This document shows, in pieces, positions 60,361-64,000 of a stretch of 64,000 bases of DNA (position 1 is the stretch's first letter; each line of letters begins with the position of its first letter). This stretch comes from Roseiarcus sp963709655. Lineage in GTDB: Bacteria > Pseudomonadota > Alphaproteobacteria > Rhizobiales > Beijerinckiaceae. The stretch is from assembly GCA_963709655.1 (NCBI GenBank), contig CAVPXF010000016.1, positions 62,001 to 126,000 of the forward strand. The letters are read 5' to 3'. The notes below the pieces were generated by a model. The model worked only from the letters and a program-made list of their open reading frames with translations, did no database searches and was not told the origin of the DNA. The translations under genes and the position numbers were made by a program.

Positions 60361-62160
60361 TTACACTTCGAGATGCGCTTCGGCGTCGTCGCGCGCCGAA
60401 ATCCGCCTGGCTTTCTCCAGGGCGGCCTCGAGATCGACAGCGGGCGCAAAATCGCGCGCCCTGAGCCGCTTCTCGAACGCCGGGCGGAATTTGTTGAGCG
60501 CGTCACGCACGGCGTTGCCGGCGGTCTCGCCGAGGCCGCAATGGCTCGTGCGCTTCATGAACTCGACGAGACGCTTGAGGTCATTGACCTCATAGCTCGA
60601 ACCCCGTCCCTCGGCGATCTTGTCCATGATGTTGCGCTGGATGGCGGTGCCGACCCGACAGGGCGTGCAGAACCCGCAGCTTTCGTGGGCGAAGAAATGC
60701 GCAAAATTCCGAGCGACCTCGAAGATGTCGCGATCCGGTCCGAACACCATGAACGCGCCGGCCGTCGAAACGTCCTCGAAGGCGATCCGGCGGCTGAACT
60801 CGTCGGGCGTCACGAGGACCCCGGATGCGCCGCCGATTTGGACCGCCGTCACCGTCGGCGGCGCTCCGCAATCCTGCAGGACGCGCCCGATGGTGACGCC
60901 GAACTGGTATTCATAGATGCCCGGACGCTCGCAGTCGCCCGATATGGAAATGAGCTTCGTGCCAGTCGAGGTCTTGGTGCCGCGCTTGGCGAAAGCCGAC
61001 CCGCCCTCGATGGCGATCTCGGTGCAGTGGGCGAGGGTCTCGACATTGTCGACGACCGTCGGCTTGCCGAGATAGCCGACCGACACCATGGACGGAGGCC
61101 GCACGCGGGGGCGGGCCGGCTTGCCTTCGAGCGATTCCACCTGGGCCGTGCCTTCGCCCGCGATGTAGCCGCCGGCCCCCATGTGGATCTCGATGTCGAA
61201 ATCGAAGCCGGGCGCGCCCCTAATCGACGTGCCAAGCCGTCCGTTGGCGCGCATGGTGTCGATGTCGCGCTGCAACTGCTCCTGCAGGTGCTTGTACTCG
61301 CCGCGCAGATAAATGAAGCCCTTGGTCGCGCCGACGGGGAATGCGGCGATCGCCATGCCCTCGAGGACGCGGACCGAGAAGGAATTCAACAGCACCCGGT
61401 CCTTGAACGTCCCTGGCTCACCCTCGTCGGCGTTGCAGACGATGTAGCGCTGCGCGCCCGGCGCGTTGCGGGCGCCTTCCAACTTGGTGGCGGTCGGGAA
61501 ACCCGCGCCGCCGCGGCCGCGCAGGTTCGACCGCTTCATCTCGTCCATCATGCCCTGGCGCCCGCGGGCGATGGCGGCGTCGAGCGCGACCCCGGGCTCG
61601 AGCGGCGTCAACAGCGTCTGGCGACGCCGAATGTTGTCGTCGACCTGGAAGAACATGGACGGCCATTCCCCAAGCGGCGCGCCAATCTGGATGAGTTCGC
61701 AGATTTCGTCGATCCGCCTCGGCGTCAGCCGCGTGACGGCGAAATTGTTGACCAGCATCGCCGGGCCCTGGTCGCACATCCCCGTGCAGGAGGTCAGGTC
61801 GACGCTGACCGCGCCGTCGGCCGAGACTTGGCCCCGCCGCAGCTTCAGGCGCTTGAGCATGTGGTCGAACAGCGCCCCGTTGCCGAGCATCCGATCGGTG
61901 ATGTTGTCTGAGAACAGGACGCGATAGCTCCCTCTCGGCCGGTCGTAGAGGAAGGAATAGAACTGGACGACGCTCTGAACCCTGGTGATCGGGACGCCGA
62001 GACCGGCGGCGATCTCCCGCGCGGTTTCGGGCGCAATCCAGTCGAGCTCTTCCTGGACCTCACGAAGAATCTGGACAAGGCGGGTCGGGTCCGCCCGATG
62101 ACGGACCAGCGCCCGCACGACGACGTCGCTGCTTATCGCCTTTTTATGCTCGCTCGCCAC
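60361..62160 (-). CDS. hoxF: HoxF, diaphorase NAD/FMN subunit
   Basis: 599 residues: an N-terminal NuoE-like domain (VQFYSFLYDRPRGSYRVLFS, SCTGMCDQGPAMLVNN) fused to a NuoF-like domain with the FMN/NAD site NLRGRGGAGFPTATKLE and the 4Fe-4S ligands HESCGFCTPCRVG plus a later SHCGLGET. The FMN-associated loop GAGGYIAGEGTAQVESLEGK has Ala where relatives have Cys. It reduces NAD+ with electrons from H2. First gene of hoxFUYHW; 80 bases separate it from the upstream secreted-protein gene. Confidence 0.95.
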   Translation of the reverse strand: MASEHKKAISSDVVVRALVRHRADPTRLVQILREVQEELDWIAPETAREIAAGLGVPITRVQSVVQFYSFLYDRPRGSYRVLFSDNITDRMLGNGALFDHMLKRLKLRRGQVSADGAVSVDLTSCTGMCDQGPAMLVNNFAVTRLTPRRIDEICELIQIGAPLGEWPSMFFQVDDNIRRRQTLLTPLEPGVALDAAIARGRQGMMDEMKRSNLRGRGGAGFPTATKLEGARNAPGAQRYIVCNADEGEPGTFKDRVLLNSFSVRVLEGMAIAAFPVGATKGFIYLRGEYKHLQEQLQRDIDTMRANGRLGTSIRGAPGFDFDIEIHMGAGGYIAGEGTAQVESLEGKPARPRVRPPSMVSVGYLGKPTVVDNVETLAHCTEIAIEGGSAFAKRGTKTSTGTKLISISGDCERPGIYEYQFGVTIGRVLQDCGAPPTVTAVQIGGASGVLVTPDEFSRRIAFEDVSTAGAFMVFGPDRDIFEVARNFAHFFAHESCGFCTPCRVGTAIQRNIMDKIAEGRGSSYEVNDLKRLVEFMKRTSHCGLGETAGNAVRDALNKFRPAFEKRLRARDFAPAVDLEAALEKARRISARDDAEAHLEV

Positions 62161-62239
62161 TCAACGGCCTCTTCAGTTTTGCGCTTCATCGAAGCAATGC
62201 GACTTTAAGCCGCCTGGCCGAACGCCCTGTCGACCCCGC

Positions 62240-63049
62240 CTATTTCAGGAGCACGTAGATGTCGACTTCGAGGTTGGGATCGTCCGCGTCCTTCACGTCG
62301 TTTGCATATTCCTCGATAAAGGAATCCTGGGCGTCGATCCCCTTTTCGTCGAGATAGGCGGTGATCGCGTCGTAGGTCGCGTCGATATCCGCGTAGTCGC
62401 CGACGTACTGAAACCGCATCGCCTTCCCGCTCGCCGTCGAGCCGATCTTCACGGCGTCCGACAGACTCGTCTTGCCGTCCGGCGCCGCCTCGATCGGATA
62501 GCCGGCGTGATAGCGAAAGCCCGTGTCGTCCGACTCGACGAACACCGCCTGCGGCCGCCCCGCGGGTTTCAGACCCGCCTTGTCCATCTCGCGCTTCACC
62601 AGGCCCAGCGAGCCCTGAATGGCGGTGAAGATCTCGTCGCGATCCGCCTTGCCTTCGATATAGACGAACGGCCGCGAAACAAGGTCGACCGTCTCGCCTG
62701 TCGAACCCTCGGCCTTCGGGTTTTCGGACTCGGCCGGTTTTGCGGCGCCGGCGCCGCCGGCTGGCGGCGTTGCGCTCGTGCCGGCCGGAGGTTGGGCCGC
62801 CGGCGCTGGCGGGGCGGCCGGGGTTTGCGCAGACGGCGTCTGGCCGGATGCGGGCGGCTGAGCCTGAGTCCCAACCGTCGGCGCGGCAGGCGTCGCCGTC
62901 GGCGCGGGACCGGACTGAGCCGTCGGCGCGGCCGACGGAGTCGCCGGGGCGGATTCCGCCGCATAGGCCGCAAGCGACGCCCCGCCAACGGTCAGCGCGG
63001 CCAAAAAGCCAGCGGCTGCGAGACGGATCCATCTTCTCGACATACCCAC
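62240..63049 (-). CDS. Secreted protein with Pro/Ala-rich linker and GyrI-like domain
   Basis: 269 residues. A signal peptide (LAAAGFLAALTVGGASLAAY), then ~85 residues of low-complexity Pro/Ala/Thr, then a C-terminal domain (~125-269) with FVYIEGKADRDEIFTAIQGS, FRYHAGYPIEAAPDG and EEYANDVKDADDPNLEVDIY, matching GyrI-like small-molecule-binding folds. Probably periplasmic ligand binding; ligand unknown. The start could be 63049 or 63043. The link with hox genes is positional only. Confidence 0.75.
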   Translation of the reverse strand: MGMSRRWIRLAAAGFLAALTVGGASLAAYAAESAPATPSAAPTAQSGPAPTATPAAPTVGTQAQPPASGQTPSAQTPAAPPAPAAQPPAGTSATPPAGGAGAAKPAESENPKAEGSTGETVDLVSRPFVYIEGKADRDEIFTAIQGSLGLVKREMDKAGLKPAGRPQAVFVESDDTGFRYHAGYPIEAAPDGKTSLSDAVKIGSTASGKAMRFQYVGDYADIDATYDAITAYLDEKGIDAQDSFIEEYANDVKDADDPNLEVDIYVLLK

Positions 63050-63169
63050 CTATCGCTCCGGCCAGGAGCGGGCGCTCCACTCAGGCCGCCCCCTCTTAGG
63101 GCAGATTCGTCTCAGGACAAAGACGGCTCTCGCGGCAAGGGGCGCGACAATTTCGCGCTGGGGGCCTCG

Positions 63170-64000
63170 TCAGGCTGGCGACGGCCTCGTCCAGCGCAGG
63201 ACCGGCTGGCGCGCCGCGCGCGTCTCGTCGAGCCGTCGGCGCGGCGCATGGATCGGGGCCGATGCGAATCGCTCGCGATCGCCGGCCTTCGCCGCAAAAG
63301 CGAGATCCCGCAGGGTCATGATGAAGCGGTCGAGGCTCGCCTTCGACTCCGACTCGGTCGGCTCGATCAACATGGCGCCGTGCACGATCAACGGGAAATA
63401 CACCGTCATGGGATGAAAGCCTTCGTCGATCATCGCCTTGGCGAAATCGAGCGTCGTCAAGCCGGTGTCTTGCAGCCAGCGGTCGTCGAACAGCGCCTCG
63501 TGCATGCAGACGCGTTCGCCGAACGGGGCGCTGATCACGTCGTTCAGCGACGCGCGGATGTAATTGGCCGACAGGACGGCATCCTCCGACGCCTGCCGCA
63601 ACCCGTCCGCCCCATGCGAGAGAATGAAGCTCAGCGCCCGCACGAACATGCCCATCTGGCCGTGGAAAGCGCTCATGCGGCCGAAAGACTGCGTGCTCTC
63701 CGCATGCTCAATAAGTCGCACGCCTTCAGTGTCGCGCACGACGAACGGGACCGGCGCGAAGGCTGCGAGCCGCGACGACAGCGCCACCGGGCCCGCGCCT
63801 GGGCCTCCGCCGCCGTGCGGCGTCGAGAAGGTCTTGTGCAGGTTGATGTGCATGGCGTCGACGCCGAGGTCGCCCGGCCGGGTCTTTCCGACAATGGCGT
63901 TGAAATTCGCGCCGTCGCAATAGAAGTACGCCCCCGCCTGCCGCACGGCCTCGGCGATGCCGACGATCTCGCGCTCGAAAAGGCCGCAGGTGTTGGGGTT
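63170..64000 (-). CDS. gcvPB: Glycine dehydrogenase (decarboxylating) subunit 2, partial
   Basis: The 3' part of gcvPB (5' end outside the window). Visible: NPNTCGLFEREIVGIAEAVR, the PLP-lysine motif DAMHINLHKTFSTPHGGGGP, then SFGRMSAFHGQMGMFVRALS and the C-terminal EPTESESKASLDRFI. It decarboxylates glycine with PLP as part of the glycine cleavage system, in two-subunit form. About 277 of ~500 residues are seen. Confidence 0.93.
   Translation of the reverse strand, partial: NPNTCGLFEREIVGIAEAVRQAGAYFYCDGANFNAIVGKTRPGDLGVDAMHINLHKTFSTPHGGGGPGAGPVALSSRLAAFAPVPFVVRDTEGVRLIEHAESTQSFGRMSAFHGQMGMFVRALSFILSHGADGLRQASEDAVLSANYIRASLNDVISAPFGERVCMHEALFDDRWLQDTGLTTLDFAKAMIDEGFHPMTVYFPLIVHGAMLIEPTESESKASLDRFIMTLRDLAFAAKAGDRERFASAPIHAPRRRLDETRAARQPVLRWTRPSPA

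Noticed and set aside
59758..61911. 717-codon plus-strand frame over hoxU/hoxF
   Set aside because: Antisense shadow of two genes with clear catalytic motifs; composition is Arg/Asp-rich, typical for high-GC antisense frames.

Overview
The window is high-GC DNA from an alphaproteobacterium, most likely a Hyphomicrobiales/Rhizobiales member of the Beijerinckiaceae-Methylocystaceae type. This is inferred from gene content (NAD-reducing hoxFUYH hydrogenase, modD/molbindin pair, CheD-type chemotaxis operon, two-subunit glycine dehydrogenase, class I fumarase next to a CitE-like lyase). No marker RNA is present to prove it. There are no rRNA genes and no CRISPR array. The only tRNA is tRNA-Arg(CCT).

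Layout. 1-6 kb: two translationally coupled minus-strand groups, DUF1800-DUF1501 (a Tat-type export pair) and SNase-like / M48 lipoprotein protease / rdgB. 6.0-9.0 kb: tRNA-Arg(CCT) followed by a decayed island with no integrase. It ends in a 45-bp copy of the tRNA 3' end and carries a broken SRAP peptidase, two related copies of a small gene and other tiny genes. 9.6-18 kb: a complete minus-strand chemotaxis operon (STAS, cheY, cheA, cheW, cheR, cheB, cheY, cheD, a small DxxxQ protein, cytosolic PAS receptor). It is followed on the plus strand by a globin-coupled receptor. 20-22 kb: modD-mop and a divergent DUF2478 gene around a repeat-rich regulatory region. 22-25.5 kb: ychF, a frameshifted DUF937 gene and a DUF900 lipoprotein hydrolase.

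25.5-34 kb is accessory. It holds several orphan small genes, a tight three-gene minus-strand operon (coiled-coil protein, ATPase-like protein without Walker motifs, BrxD/DUF2791-like ATPase) and an adjoining IS91-family element with a frameshifted tyrosine recombinase. 34-48 kb is mostly chromosomal: class III cyclase with TPRs, P450, broken cupin gene, fumarase, CitE-like lyase, cobS, an Nramp homologue with atypical metal-site motifs, and minCDE. 48-57 kb is again plastic. Three toxin-antitoxin pairs (RES/Xre, YoeB/YefM, BrnT/BrnA) lie among pfpI, IS630, D-aminoacylase and MFS remnants, beside a PHI-type sugar isomerase and a GH31 glucosidase. 57-64 kb: hoxF-U-Y-H plus maturation protease, a secreted GyrI-like protein, and the 3' end of gcvPB.

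The best candidate for an undescribed system is the three-gene ATPase module at 27863-30910. It has BREX-related ATPase features but no PglX, PglZ or helicase within view. The tRNA-Arg island and the CheZ-like small protein in the che operon are secondary leads.
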